DNA of 15,487 nucleotides from Paludibacter sp. (GTDB lineage Bacteria > Bacteroidota > Bacteroidia > Bacteroidales > Paludibacteraceae): contig JANJXE010000010.1 in the NCBI GenBank assembly GCA_024709185.1, forward strand, positions 1 through 15,487. The letters run 5' to 3'. How positions within the stretch are numbered: position 1 is the first letter of the stretch; each line of letters starts with the position of its first letter. A program made the translations under genes and the position numbers. The notes beneath the pieces are model-generated. The model was given only the letters and a program-made list of their open reading frames with translations, ran no database searches and had not been told where the DNA came from. Below, one piece after another: positions 1 to 9,026 of the stretch.

Positions 1-407
1 TCTGATTTGATTACCGAAACCGATCCGGTGAGATCCTTTTTTCGCTGGGTTCCATAACCCACCACCACTACTTCTTCCAACTGTTCGGAGGTTTCGGTCA
101 TTACAATATTTACAGGAATGTTTTTTACTGCAACTTCCTGACTGGTATAACCAACATAAGAAACCAGTAGAACGGGATTTGAGGAAGTGGATGTCAGGGT
201 AAAACTCCCCGAGAAATCTGTAATTGTTCCGGAAGTGGTGCCTTTAAGTACCACACTTACTCCGATTAACGGTTCGCCGTTCACATCTGCTACTTTTCCC
301 GAAATCCTGACGGGATTTGACTGAGCTGTTAAAGAAGGACGTGCCCATGTCATCAAACTACCTATTAGTAGTAAGTTGAGAAGAAATTTTTTCATGTTTA
401 ACTTCAT
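1..407 (-). CDS. SusC/RagA-like TonB-linked outer membrane receptor, N-terminal part (cut by window edge)
   Basis: The first 135 codons of a receptor whose remainder lies off the left edge. SusC-family proteins are outer membrane beta-barrels that import glycans, peptides or other large nutrients with a SusD lipoprotein partner, energised by TonB. Visible: a signal peptide (MKKFLLNLLLIGSLMTW, cleavage probably near LTAQ), then a carboxypeptidase-regulatory-like beta-sandwich at about residues 30-105 (ISGKVADVNGEPLIGVSVVL and a GTTSGTITDFSGSF turn), then the SusC signature EEVVVVGYGTQRKKDLTGSV that opens the plug domain. ATG codons occur at 407 and 395; the second gives the more ordinary signal peptide (MKKF) and may be the true start. 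The regulator-like DUF6377 gene lies 204 bp upstream on the same strand. The substrate cannot be told from this part. Confidence 0.93.
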   Translation of the reverse strand, partial: MKLNMKKFLLNLLLIGSLMTWARPSLTAQSNPVRISGKVADVNGEPLIGVSVVLKGTTSGTITDFSGSFTLTSTSSNPVLLVSYVGYTSQEVAVKNIPVNIVMTETSEQLEEVVVVGYGTQRKKDLTGSVSVIKS

Positions 408-427
408 GTTACATATATATTTAAGAT

Positions 428-464
428 TATTTGTATCGGGACTCGCTTTTTCCCGATACAAATA
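428..464. promoter_or_regulatory. Perfect 14-bp inverted repeat in the susC leader, overlapping a -7-like box
   Basis: TATTTGTATCGGGA at 428-441 is exactly complementary to TCCCGATACAAATA at 451-464, with a 9-base loop. On the minus strand TATATTTG (466-459) matches the Bacteroidetes -7 consensus TAnnTTTG and runs into the repeat. A TTTG at 485-482 is only 15 bases upstream, shorter than the usual spacing of about 19-21, so the promoter is tentative. Neither strand has a T-run after the stem, so it does not look like an intrinsic terminator. An operator or a leader hairpin ending about 21-33 bases before the receptor start is more likely. Confidence 0.6.
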
Positions 465-611
465 TAGACGGTAAAGGAATTCAAATAACCGGATGGAATG
501 TGATAGTAGTGGATTTAAAATACAGAGGAATAATACTGTCTGATATTCAGCAGTATATGTTGATTTGGCAGGCGAAAAATAGTAGTGGTTTTAGAAAAAT
601 AAAGTTGTCAT

Positions 612-2267
<1,656 letters not shown>

Positions 2268-2301
2268 TTATTGAAGAGTCCGGAGTTAAAAAGAATCAGT
2301 A

Positions 2302-2309
2302 CAAAAATA
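2302..2309 (-). promoter_or_regulatory. Candidate -7 box for the DUF6377 gene
   Basis: TATTTTTG on the minus strand matches TAnnTTTG and lies about 40 bases before the ATG at 2261. No TTTG was found at the usual distance upstream, so support rests on one element in AT-rich DNA. Confidence 0.3.
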
Positions 2310-2419
2310 CACAAAACTCTCAAATAAAATTTATAAGTTGAGATTATTTGGTTCAATCTTACACTCCTGTATTCACCTATCGGTATAGCTTTTGTTATCC
2401 ATTACAATAAGACAGTCGA

Positions 2420-3451
2420 TTAATACCTGTTCTTATTTGCATACCTCACCAGCGCCAGCATCACCGGTACTTCCACCAGCACCCCCACCACGGTTACCAA
2501 AGTAGCTCCGGAATTCAATCCGAAAAGTACTATCGCCACCGCTACAGAGAGTTCAAAGAAATTACTGGCACCAATCAGCGAGGCCGGGGCAGCTATATCG
2601 TGTGGCAATTTCCACTTTTTAGCCCATTTATAAGCCACGAAAAAGATGAAGAAGGTCTGGATAATCAGCGGCACGGCAATCAGCAGAATGTTAAAAGGAT
2701 TTTGAAGAATTACATCGCCCTGGAAGGAGAAAATCAGTATCAGGGTGAGCAGCAAACCGCTGATGGTAATTCCGGTAAACTTCTTCAGGAAGTTGTTTTG
2801 AAAATAGTCCATCCCCTTTTTGTTAATTATAGCATTGCGGGTCATCACAGCTAATGCCAGCGGAATCACCACAAACAAAAGCACCGACATCAGTAAGGTA
2901 TTCCACGGAATGGCGATACCTGATACACCCAGCAATAAACTAACGATGGGCACAAAGGCGATGATGATGATTAAATCGTTGATGGCTACCTGCACTAAGG
3001 TGTAGGCCGGATTCCCTTTGGTGAGATGACTCCATACAAACACCATAGCCGTACAGGGAGCGGCGCCCAGCAGTACGGATCCGGCAAGGTATTCACGTGC
3101 CAGCTCTACGGGTATCAAGGCTTTGTAAATAATAAAGAAAAAGAGCCAGGCAATGCCAAACATAGTGAAAGGCTTTATCAACCAGTTGGTTACTAAGGTT
3201 ACGGTGAGGCCTTTCGGCATTTTTACGGCATCCACCACACTGCGGAAATCTATTTTCAGCATCATCGGGAATATCATAATCCAGATAAGCACCGCGATGG
3301 GAATCGATACATTTGCATACTCGAGTTTGCCCAGGGTTTCGGGTACGATGGGCAGCAGTTTGCCCACGGCAATTCCTGCTACAATACACAGTGCTACCCA
3401 AAGCGTCAGGTAGCGGTCGAAAAACGACATGTTGGCTGATTCTTTACTCAT
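2420..3451 (-). CDS. acr3: ACR3-family arsenite efflux permease
   Basis: A 343-residue inner membrane protein that exports As(III) as the last step of arsenic detoxification. It belongs to the ACR3 (BART superfamily) permeases, not the unrelated ArsB type, although genomes often label it arsB. Multiple hydrophobic segments fit the ten-helix family topology. The hallmark GAAPCTAMVFVWSHLTKG carries the conserved Cys (Cys133), and the ASNFFELSVA segment carries the conserved Glu (Glu300); both are needed for transport in characterised ACR3 proteins. Length is normal for the family. Its ATG overlaps the arsM stop as ATGA (3448-3451), so translation is probably coupled. It is the last gene of the operon; no convincing terminator hairpin follows it. 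Confidence 0.95.
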   Translation of the reverse strand: MSKESANMSFFDRYLTLWVALCIVAGIAVGKLLPIVPETLGKLEYANVSIPIAVLIWIMIFPMMLKIDFRSVVDAVKMPKGLTVTLVTNWLIKPFTMFGIAWLFFFIIYKALIPVELAREYLAGSVLLGAAPCTAMVFVWSHLTKGNPAYTLVQVAINDLIIIIAFVPIVSLLLGVSGIAIPWNTLLMSVLLFVVIPLALAVMTRNAIINKKGMDYFQNNFLKKFTGITISGLLLTLILIFSFQGDVILQNPFNILLIAVPLIIQTFFIFFVAYKWAKKWKLPHDIAAPASLIGASNFFELSVAVAIVLFGLNSGATLVTVVGVLVEVPVMLALVRYANKNRY

Positions 3452-4353
3452 TGTTTAGTTGCTGATAAGGTGATACTGAAAATCCCGGTTCCATTGCTGC
3501 CATACGCTTGTGCTTCCTCTTCCGAAAGGTAGTTTTGAAGCACATTTTCCGGAATTTGAATGGCTTTTTCTTTGTGAATACTAATATTAGTGAATCCTGC
3601 TTTGCGAACAATGGCCAGGTACTCTTCCCTGTCGAGTGCCCCTGATACGCAACCGGCATACATCGTGGCATCGTTTTTTAATCCTTCGGGAAGTTGGCCT
3701 GCAGTAACCACGTCGGAAATGCAAAAATGTCCTCCCCGGCGTAATACCCGATACATTTCGGCGAATGCTTTTTGTTTGTCGGGCACCAGGTTTAATACAC
3801 AATTGGAAAGAAGTACATCGAATTCATTTCCCTCAAAAGGCATCGATTCGATATCGCCCTGCACAAACTGCACATTGGTATAGCCAAGTTTCCGGTTGTT
3901 GGCCATTGCTTTTTCCACCATGGCGGGGGTAAAGTCCAGCCCGGTTACCGTGCCACTTTCGCCCACTATCTTTCGGGCCACAAAGCAATCGTTGCCGGCA
4001 CCGCTTCCCAAATCGAGCACGCTTTGACCGGTTTGGAGATTCGCAAATTGAGTAGGAATGCCGCATCCCAGTCCCAGGTCGGCATCTTTGAAGTGACCCT
4101 CCACGGCTGTGTATTCGTCGCCTATCATGCTTATTTCCAGTTCGCCGCAACAGCCTGTATCGCCACAGCAGCCGGTGGAGGTGCCTTCATTTGCACGGGC
4201 AATCTGACTGTATTTCTCCTGAACGATTAATTTCAGGTCTGTACGGTTGGATGTGTTATCTTTAGACTGTGACTCCTGGTAGCTCAGGCCGCTAAAGTTT
4301 TGCTTGGTTGGGTAGGTCTTTTCGACTTTACTGTTTAAATCAGTGCTGCTCAT
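3448..4353 (-). CDS. arsM: Arsenite S-adenosylmethionine methyltransferase ArsM
   Basis: A 301-residue cytoplasmic enzyme that methylates As(III) with SAM to methyl- and dimethylarsenicals, releasing S-adenosylhomocysteine. The class I SAM-binding motif is at 113-122 (LDLGSGAGND) with the acidic ribose contact near Asp140. The three cysteines expected for arsenite binding and catalysis are present: Cys97 (ADLGLGCGIP), Cys185 (LLSNCVLNLVPD) and Cys235 (YAGCVSGAL). A double-CC stretch, GCCGDTGCCGE, lies at 61-71, similar to that seen in many ArsM proteins. About 36 polar residues precede the usual ArsM start (KLIVQEKYSQIA); no other domain is visible in them. It sits between arsC and acr3 with ATGA overlaps at both ends. 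The divergent ahcY could remove its SAH by-product. Confidence 0.95.
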   Translation of the reverse strand: MSSTDLNSKVEKTYPTKQNFSGLSYQESQSKDNTSNRTDLKLIVQEKYSQIARANEGTSTGCCGDTGCCGELEISMIGDEYTAVEGHFKDADLGLGCGIPTQFANLQTGQSVLDLGSGAGNDCFVARKIVGESGTVTGLDFTPAMVEKAMANNRKLGYTNVQFVQGDIESMPFEGNEFDVLLSNCVLNLVPDKQKAFAEMYRVLRRGGHFCISDVVTAGQLPEGLKNDATMYAGCVSGALDREEYLAIVRKAGFTNISIHKEKAIQIPENVLQNYLSEEEAQAYGSNGTGIFSITLSATKQ

Positions 4354-4775
4354 AACTGTGGTTTTATATCATCTTCGTACAGTTTCCAAAAACAGGCTTT
4401 TATTTCATCGCGCACCCGGATAAATTCGCTGTGGATAAACTCTTCGGTTCCCACAGCATGACTCGGATCATCGAATCCAATGTGAAGGCGGTGTTTTACC
4501 TTTCCAAGAAAAGCCGGGCAGTTTTCGTTGGCTCCTCCGCAAACGGTAATCACATATTCCCATTCGTCGTTGAGGTATTTCTCTACCGAATCGGAGGTGT
4601 GGTGACTGATGTCGATCCCAATTTCGTTCATTACTTCCACCGCTTTTTGGTTGAGTCGTCCCGAAGCCTCGGTTCCGGCTGAACAAACGGTGATGCGACT
4701 GTCGAACGATTGCAGAAAGCCGTGGGCCATCTGACTGCGGCATGAATTGCCTGTGCAAAGAATAAGTACTTTCAT
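4350..4775 (-). CDS. arsC: Arsenate reductase, LMW protein-tyrosine-phosphatase type (thioredoxin-coupled)
   Basis: A 141-residue cytoplasmic enzyme that reduces arsenate to arsenite, the form exported by ACR3 and methylated by ArsM. The N-terminal CTGNSCRS (residues 7-14) is the CX5R phosphatase-like loop. Cys79 and Cys86 in the CGGANENC segment have the 7-residue spacing of the redox pair in the Staphylococcus pI258 enzyme (Cys82/Cys89), which indicates the thioredoxin-linked mechanism and not the glutaredoxin-linked one. The FDDPS segment near 100-104 supplies the usual Asp-Pro. Length is normal. It overlaps arsR upstream (4772-4775) and arsM downstream (4350-4353), each by ATGA. Confidence 0.95.
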   Translation of the reverse strand: MKVLILCTGNSCRSQMAHGFLQSFDSRITVCSAGTEASGRLNQKAVEVMNEIGIDISHHTSDSVEKYLNDEWEYVITVCGGANENCPAFLGKVKHRLHIGFDDPSHAVGTEEFIHSEFIRVRDEIKACFWKLYEDDIKPQL

Positions 4776-5098
4776 TTACAGTTGAATGTTTGATTATCAA
4801 TTTTACTAAAAAAAGCATCGAACAGAATTAATTTTTCATTTATAGTATCACCACAAAGGCAATAATTAATTTTTATTCCATCGATTTCGCCATGTATAAG
4901 TCCGGCATCGCGCAGTTCCTTCAGGTGTTGCGACACAGTTGTGCGACTCAGGGGCAACTGATCCGAAATATCACCTGAAATACAGGTCTTCGTTTCGGCT
5001 AAATATTTTAAAATAGCTAATCGTGCCGGATTGGAAATTACCCGTGCAAAATCGGCCAACTCCTGTAACTCTTTATCAAATACCTGCGGTTTTCTCAT
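4772..5098 (-). CDS. arsR: ArsR/SmtB-family repressor of the ars operon
   Basis: A 108-residue winged-helix repressor, expected to leave DNA when it binds As(III). The winged helix is clear: NPARLAILKYLAE at 23-35, recognition helix LSRTTVSQHLKELRDAGLIH at 50-69, then a short wing (GEIDGIKINYCL). The canonical ELCVCDL metal site of the third helix is absent: the equivalent region reads KTCISGDISD with a single Cys39. Other cysteines are Cys80 and Cys82 (YCLCGD) and Cys107 at the extreme C-terminus, so the sensing site is probably atypical. I chose the ATG at 5098. A longer reading frame opens with TTG at 5170, but it would run through the promoter and operator dyad. First gene of the operon. 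Confidence 0.92.
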   Translation of the reverse strand: MRKPQVFDKELQELADFARVISNPARLAILKYLAETKTCISGDISDQLPLSRTTVSQHLKELRDAGLIHGEIDGIKINYCLCGDTINEKLILFDAFFSKIDNQTFNCK

Positions 5099-5110
5099 GT
5101 TGCTATGTTT

Positions 5111-5149
5111 TATGTCGCAAACATACGACATATTTTTTAAATACACAAC
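5111..5149 (-). promoter_or_regulatory. ars operon promoter with dyad operator around the -7 box
   Basis: On the minus strand TATGTTTG (5125-5118) is an exact TAnnTTTG -7 box, and GTTG (5149-5146) stands in for the -33 TTTG with exactly 20 bases between. The -7 box fills the 8-base spacer of a perfect 7-bp inverted repeat, TATGTCG (5111-5117) and CGACATA (5126-5132). A repressor on this dyad would cover the -7 element, as expected for ArsR. The predicted transcript would start about 13 bases before the chosen arsR ATG. Confidence 0.7.
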
Positions 5150-5195
5150 ATATTGGTTAAACTTGCTCAATAAGCATAAAAATGCACACCGGGCT

Positions 5196-5229
5196 CTTGT
5201 GGTAGCTTGTCGAAATTTTTGTACCTTTG
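5196..5229 (+). promoter_or_regulatory. Candidate ahcY promoter
   Basis: TACCTTTG at 5222-5229 matches the Bacteroidetes -7 box. CTTG at 5196-5199 is a one-mismatch -33 box, 22 bases upstream (slightly long). The predicted start leaves a leader of about 30 bases before the ATG at 5264. The ars promoter lies back to back at 5111-5149, so the two promoters share a 165-bp divergent region. Confidence 0.55.
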
Positions 5230-5263
5230 TAGCCCGATTTTCGCTAACAATTAATACAATAAT

Positions 5264-6685
5264 ATGATTTCATCTGAATTATTCAGCAATTTGCCTTACA
5301 AAGTGGCAGATATCACACTGGCCGATTACGGTCGCAAGGAAATAGAACTGGCCGAAAAGGAAATGCCCGGCCTCATGGCGCTGCGTGCCCGTTATGGCGA
5401 TCAGAAACCTCTTAAAGGCGCCCGCATCATGGGTTCGCTGCACATGACCATTCAAACTGCCGTGCTTATTGAAACGCTTGCTGAGCTGGGTGCCGAAGTG
5501 CGCTGGGCCAGCTGTAATATTTATTCCACACAGGATCACGCTGCTGCTGCCATTGCTGCTGCCGGCATCCCGGTGTTTGCCTGGAAGGGCGAAACTCTCG
5601 AAGAGTACTGGTGGTGTACGCTTCAGGCCCTGACTTTCGATGGCCACAAGGGCCCGAATGTGATTGTGGACGATGGTGGCGATGCTACTATGATGATTCA
5701 TGTAGGTGTTGATGCCGAAAAAGACGCATCGGTGCTCGACAAGGTGGTAGAAGGCGAGGATGAAATGGAACTGTATGCCATCCTTAAAAAAGTTCTGAAA
5801 GAAGACAATAGTATCTGGACGCGCATGGCTCCTGAAATCCGTGGTGTTTCCGAAGAAACAACTACAGGTGTGCACCGCCTTTACCAGATGATGGAAGAAG
5901 GCAAACTGCTGTTCCCGGCTTTCAACGTAAACGACTCGGTTACCAAATCGAAGTTCGATAACCTTTACGGATGCCGCGAGTCGCTGGCCGATGGTATCAA
6001 GCGTGCCACCGACCTCATGCTGGCCGGTAAAGTGGTGGTAGTGTGCGGTTATGGCGATGTGGGCAAAGGTTCGGCTAAATCGATGCGTGCCTACGGAGCC
6101 CGTGTTATCGTGACCGAAATCGACCCGATTTGTGCGCTACAGGCTGCTATGGAAGGCTTCGAAGTAGCAACGGTGGAAGATGCACTTCTTGTTGGAAATG
6201 TATTTGTTACTACTACCGGCAACAAGGACATCATCCGGATCGAACACATGGAAAAAATGAAAGACAGTGCCATCGTTTGTAATATTGGTCACTTCGATAA
6301 TGAAATCCAGGTGGATAAGCTGAAAAAATATCCGGGTATCGAAAAAGTGAATATCAAACCGCAGGTTGATAAATACATCTTCCCCGACGGGCACAGCATT
6401 TTATTGCTTGCCGATGGTCGCCTGGTGAACCTCGGTTGCGCTACCGGTCACCCTTCCTTTGTGATGAGTAACTCCTTTACCAACCAAACCCTGGCCCAAA
6501 TCGAGCTCTTCACCAAAGATTACGCAGTAAATGTGTACCGTTTGCCCAAGCACCTCGACGAAGAAGTTGCCCGTCTGCACCTCGACCAACTGGGTGTGCG
6601 GCTTACCCAACTCACTCCCGAGCAGGCCGCCTACATCGGGGTAGCGCCCGAAGGACCGTATAAGCCCGAGCATTACCGGTATTAA
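5264..6685 (+). CDS. ahcY: Adenosylhomocysteinase (S-adenosylhomocysteine hydrolase)
   Basis: A 473-residue cytoplasmic enzyme that splits S-adenosylhomocysteine into adenosine and homocysteine, relieving product inhibition of methyltransferases and feeding methionine recycling. Family landmarks in order: [16 protein letters not shown] (57-72, with His60), [16 protein letters not shown] (83-98), DDGGD (136-140), [10 protein letters not shown] (196-205), [13 protein letters not shown] (221-233, with the substrate/NAD Lys and Asp residues), the NAD-binding [10 protein letters not shown] (261-270), [11 protein letters not shown] (395-405), and the C-terminal YKPEHYRY whose Lys and Tyr reach NAD of the neighbouring subunit. 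An insert around 150-190 is typical of many bacterial forms. It is divergent from the ars operon, whose ArsM makes SAH, but as a housekeeping gene its role need not be limited to arsenic. Confidence 0.98.
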   Translation: MISSELFSNLPYKVADITLADYGRKEIELAEKEMPGLMALRARYGDQKPLKGARIMGSLHMTIQTAVLIETLAELGAEVRWASCNIYSTQDHAAAAIAAAGIPVFAWKGETLEEYWWCTLQALTFDGHKGPNVIVDDGGDATMMIHVGVDAEKDASVLDKVVEGEDEMELYAILKKVLKEDNSIWTRMAPEIRGVSEETTTGVHRLYQMMEEGKLLFPAFNVNDSVTKSKFDNLYGCRESLADGIKRATDLMLAGKVVVVCGYGDVGKGSAKSMRAYGARVIVTEIDPICALQAAMEGFEVATVEDALLVGNVFVTTTGNKDIIRIEHMEKMKDSAIVCNIGHFDNEIQVDKLKKYPGIEKVNIKPQVDKYIFPDGHSILLLADGRLVNLGCATGHPSFVMSNSFTNQTLAQIELFTKDYAVNVYRLPKHLDEEVARLHLDQLGVRLTQLTPEQAAYIGVAPEGPYKPEHYRY

Positions 6686-6708
6686 TCTATTGCGATAAAT
6701 ATCTTTTT

Positions 6709-6753
6709 AAAAAACTGCAAGTTGTATCTTAAAAGTTCAACTTGCAGTTTTTT
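6709..6753 (+). terminator. Intrinsic terminator after ahcY
   Basis: A perfect 16-bp stem, AAAAAACTGCAAGTTG (6709-6724) with CAACTTGCAGTTTTTT (6738-6753) and a 13-base loop. The T-run at the 3' side follows the GC-containing part, 24 bases after the ahcY stop. The A-run on the other side would let it work in both directions, although no minus-strand gene needs it here. Confidence 0.85.
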
Positions 6754-6811
6754 ATGCAACTTTCATTTTACCTTTTGCATCTATCTGGCGTTGCACTAAA
6801 AAACGATTAAA

Positions 6812-8035
6812 ATGAAAACAATTGTAACCCTTATCACTACTGCTATCCTGATGAGTTCCTGTGCCGGTTTTCTGACTTCCTGCACCGAACCCGATGTGAA
6901 ACCTGCCGGCGATATTCCCCTGAAGGTGGGGATGGAAAAGAAAGTAGCGCAGGACAATGATTTTTCGTTCGACCTGCTGCGGCAAACCATCGCTAAGAAC
7001 AGCAATGAACCCAATGTGTTTATTTCGCCATTGAGCATGAGCATCGCACTGGGTATGGTGCGCAATGGCGCTGCCGGTCTTACCCGTACCGAAATTGAAC
7101 AGGCCTTGCGACTCAGTGGAATGAGCGATGAGGAAATCAACGAATATTATAAAATAATGCGCGAGGGCTTGTTATCGATCGATCCGAAAACAAAGCTCAA
7201 CATTGCCAACTCCATCTGGTACCGTACCGGCTTTCCGGTGAAGGAAGATTTCCTCAACGTGAACCGCTCGTACTTTAATGCCGAAGTGAAACCGCTCGAT
7301 TTTGCGGCCCCGGGTGCTGTAGATATTATCAATTCCTGGTGCGCCAAAGCTACCAACGATCTCATCAAAAAGCCGCTCGACAAGATTTCAGCCGATGCGA
7401 TGCTGTACCTCATCAATGCCATCTATTTCAAAGGGATTTGGGCAAAACAATTCGATAAAAAGAAAACCTACGAAACCGATTTTGTGGCAGAAAATGGCAC
7501 CCGCACTAAGGTGGATATGATGCAGCAAAAAGATACCTTCCTGTATGCCGAGGACGATAAAGCCCAGTACCTCGATATGCCCTATGGCAACAAAGCTTTT
7601 TCGATGACCGTCATCCTGCCTAAAGACGGTCTGACTACCGGTCAGGTGCTCGAAGACCTCACCGCCGATGAGTTCGCACGTATTAATGCATCGCTTCGTA
7701 TGCAGGAAGTAAATGTGTTTTTTCCAAAATTCAAAATGGAAAATAAATACGAGATGAAAGACCCGATGATGGCGCTGGGAATGAAAACTGCCTTTACCGA
7801 TGAGGCCGACTTTTCACCTATCTCCGATATTGCGTTGATAATCTCCCGAATCATTCACAGTACTTTTGTGGAAGTGGATGAAGTGGGAACCGAAGCTGCT
7901 GCGGTTACCATCATCGAATTTGAAACCACCTCGTTGCCGGTTACACCTTTCTTTGTTGCCAACAAACCGTTCATTTTCCTGATCCGGGAAAAAAGCACAG
8001 GCGTGATTCTTTTTGTGGGAAAGAAAGGGAAGTGA
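6812..8035 (+). CDS. Serpin-family serine/cysteine protease inhibitor, predicted lipoprotein
   Basis: A 407-residue serpin. Serpins trap target proteases covalently after cleavage of an exposed reactive loop. The N-terminus is a lipoprotein signal with two possible lipobox cysteines, MSSC17 and LTSC24 (the second fits the consensus better), so the protein is likely membrane-anchored, in the periplasm or on the cell surface. The core runs from about 50 to 405: NVFISPLSMSIALGMVRNGA (68-87), LYLINAIYFKGIW (198-210), the TTFVEVDEVGTEAAAV-like breach/hinge region (hinge EVGTEAAA at 357-364) and a C-terminal NKPFIFLIREKSTGVILFVG. The small residues of the hinge are those of inhibitory serpins. Counting from the hinge by analogy with alpha-1-antitrypsin puts P1 near Thr373, but the loop is about two residues longer, so the cleavage site is uncertain. 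It stands alone after a terminator. Confidence 0.95.
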   Translation: MKTIVTLITTAILMSSCAGFLTSCTEPDVKPAGDIPLKVGMEKKVAQDNDFSFDLLRQTIAKNSNEPNVFISPLSMSIALGMVRNGAAGLTRTEIEQALRLSGMSDEEINEYYKIMREGLLSIDPKTKLNIANSIWYRTGFPVKEDFLNVNRSYFNAEVKPLDFAAPGAVDIINSWCAKATNDLIKKPLDKISADAMLYLINAIYFKGIWAKQFDKKKTYETDFVAENGTRTKVDMMQQKDTFLYAEDDKAQYLDMPYGNKAFSMTVILPKDGLTTGQVLEDLTADEFARINASLRMQEVNVFFPKFKMENKYEMKDPMMALGMKTAFTDEADFSPISDIALIISRIIHSTFVEVDEVGTEAAAVTIIEFETTSLPVTPFFVANKPFIFLIREKSTGVILFVGKKGK

Positions 8036-8037
8036 GT

Positions 8038-8089
8038 TAATGATAAATGATTAATGGGTGCGGTTGAGGAGAAGATTTACTTTTTAAAC
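8038..8089 (+). repeat. Degraded half copy of an AT-rich intergenic repeat
   Basis: Begins three bases after the serpin stop. The segment TGATTAATGGGTGC (8048-8061) and the following (G/A)GTTGAG, GAT-T and CTTTTTAAA blocks line up in order with 14348-14396 in the full element before lepA. The second, inverted half is missing here. Confidence 0.7.
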
Positions 8090-8091
8090 TT

Positions 8092-8128
8092 TGAACTGGA
8101 CATCCGGTTTATTCGTATGTTCAGTTCA
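8092..8128. terminator. Possible shared hairpin between the convergent serpin and hydrolase genes
   Basis: TGAACTGGACAT (8092-8103) pairs with ATGTTCAGTTCA (8117-8128) over 12 bases with one G-T position and a 13-base loop. It lies between two convergent genes, where a terminator is expected, but neither side has a clear T-run directly after the stem. Confidence 0.4.
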
Positions 8129-8132
8129 CCAA

Positions 8133-9023
8133 CTAAATCAATTTTTTTATCGTTGCAATAGTTTCTTTGGTTTCCTGTAGCTGGCCTATCAGCACCCAGT
8201 CGTGAAACATTTCAGGGTATTCAAAATAATCGAATGCGATTTGTTGTTCTTCCAGGATGTGCTTCAGTTTACGGGCATCGGCCACTAATAAGTCGTTGGT
8301 GCCGGTGAAGATGGATATCTTTCCGGGAAGCCGGAAGGAGCCGTAAAGAGGACTGACGCGGTAATCGGTAACGTCTGCCTCTCCGGCCCAGGCCTTTCCG
8401 GCAATTTTCAACCCATCGATGCTCAATATTTTGTCACGATGTTCGTAATGTGTCAGATCGGGGTTGGTCATGGATACATCCAGCCAGGGCGATAAAAGGA
8501 TGATGCGGGAGGGTTGTCGGATGCTTTCCATATACAGCTTTTGCGCATATCCCAAAGCTAGTCCGCTACCTGCCGAGTCGCCCATCAGCACAATGTCGGC
8601 AGTTGGGTAATCGGCGAGAAGCTGAGCATACACCTGATCCATAAATTGGTATGCGTCGATACAGCTCTTTTCGGGAGCCAGGGGGTAATCGGGGACGATA
8701 AAACGGGCTCCGGTGGACAGTGCGAGCTGCTCAATCAACCGCCAGTGCATGCGGGTGATGTTGGCATAGTAGGCTCCTCCGTGAAGAAAGAGAACAACAG
8801 GGGAAGAAAGTGCAGATTTTGGCGATAGCGTCCACACGTTTCTTGTAATTTCTACTACGGCACCTGTAAATCCTATTTCATGGGTCTGTATATCCAGCTT
8901 TCTGTACATTGATGCGGGAAGCGTGGCGGCTTCCTTGCTAAAGCTGTTGTTTACGATGTTTTTCTCCATCGCTTTTTTCATGCCCATTACTTCCAACGAA
9001 AACTGTATAATTGAAGGTCGCAT
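8133..9023 (-). CDS. Alpha/beta hydrolase of the hormone-sensitive-lipase type (esterase/deacetylase)
   Basis: A 296-residue cytoplasmic hydrolase that should cleave carboxyl esters of small or lipid-like substrates. The HSL oxyanion motif HGGAY is at 81-85, the nucleophile elbow GDSAG at 148-152 (Ser150), the acid in GTNDLLVADAR (Asp244, or Asp248), and the histidine in EMFHDW (His274). The PDYPLAPE stretch (111-118) is also typical of the HSL family. There is no signal peptide; about 40 variable residues form a cap before the first strand. The start lies three bases after the stop of the flavoprotein gene, so it is in the same operon and probably acts on the same compound, for example freeing an esterified alcohol. 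The substrate is not known. Confidence 0.92.
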   Translation of the reverse strand: MRPSIIQFSLEVMGMKKAMEKNIVNNSFSKEAATLPASMYRKLDIQTHEIGFTGAVVEITRNVWTLSPKSALSSPVVLFLHGGAYYANITRMHWRLIEQLALSTGARFIVPDYPLAPEKSCIDAYQFMDQVYAQLLADYPTADIVLMGDSAGSGLALGYAQKLYMESIRQPSRIILLSPWLDVSMTNPDLTHYEHRDKILSIDGLKIAGKAWAGEADVTDYRVSPLYGSFRLPGKISIFTGTNDLLVADARKLKHILEEQQIAFDYFEYPEMFHDWVLIGQLQETKETIATIKKLI

Positions 9024-9026
9024 GGT

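Noticed and set aside
5099..5170. Extending arsR 24 codons upstream to a TTG
   Set aside because: The extension crosses the operator dyad and an exact -7 box, and the family normally begins close to the ATG at 5098.
5279..5875. A 198-codon open frame antisense to ahcY
   Set aside because: It lies wholly within the unmistakable ahcY gene and has the Cys/His-rich, low-pattern composition of a mirror frame.
6769..6777. TACCTTTTG as the serpin -7 box
   Set aside because: It has one base too many for TAnnTTTG and no -33 partner, so it is too weak to list.
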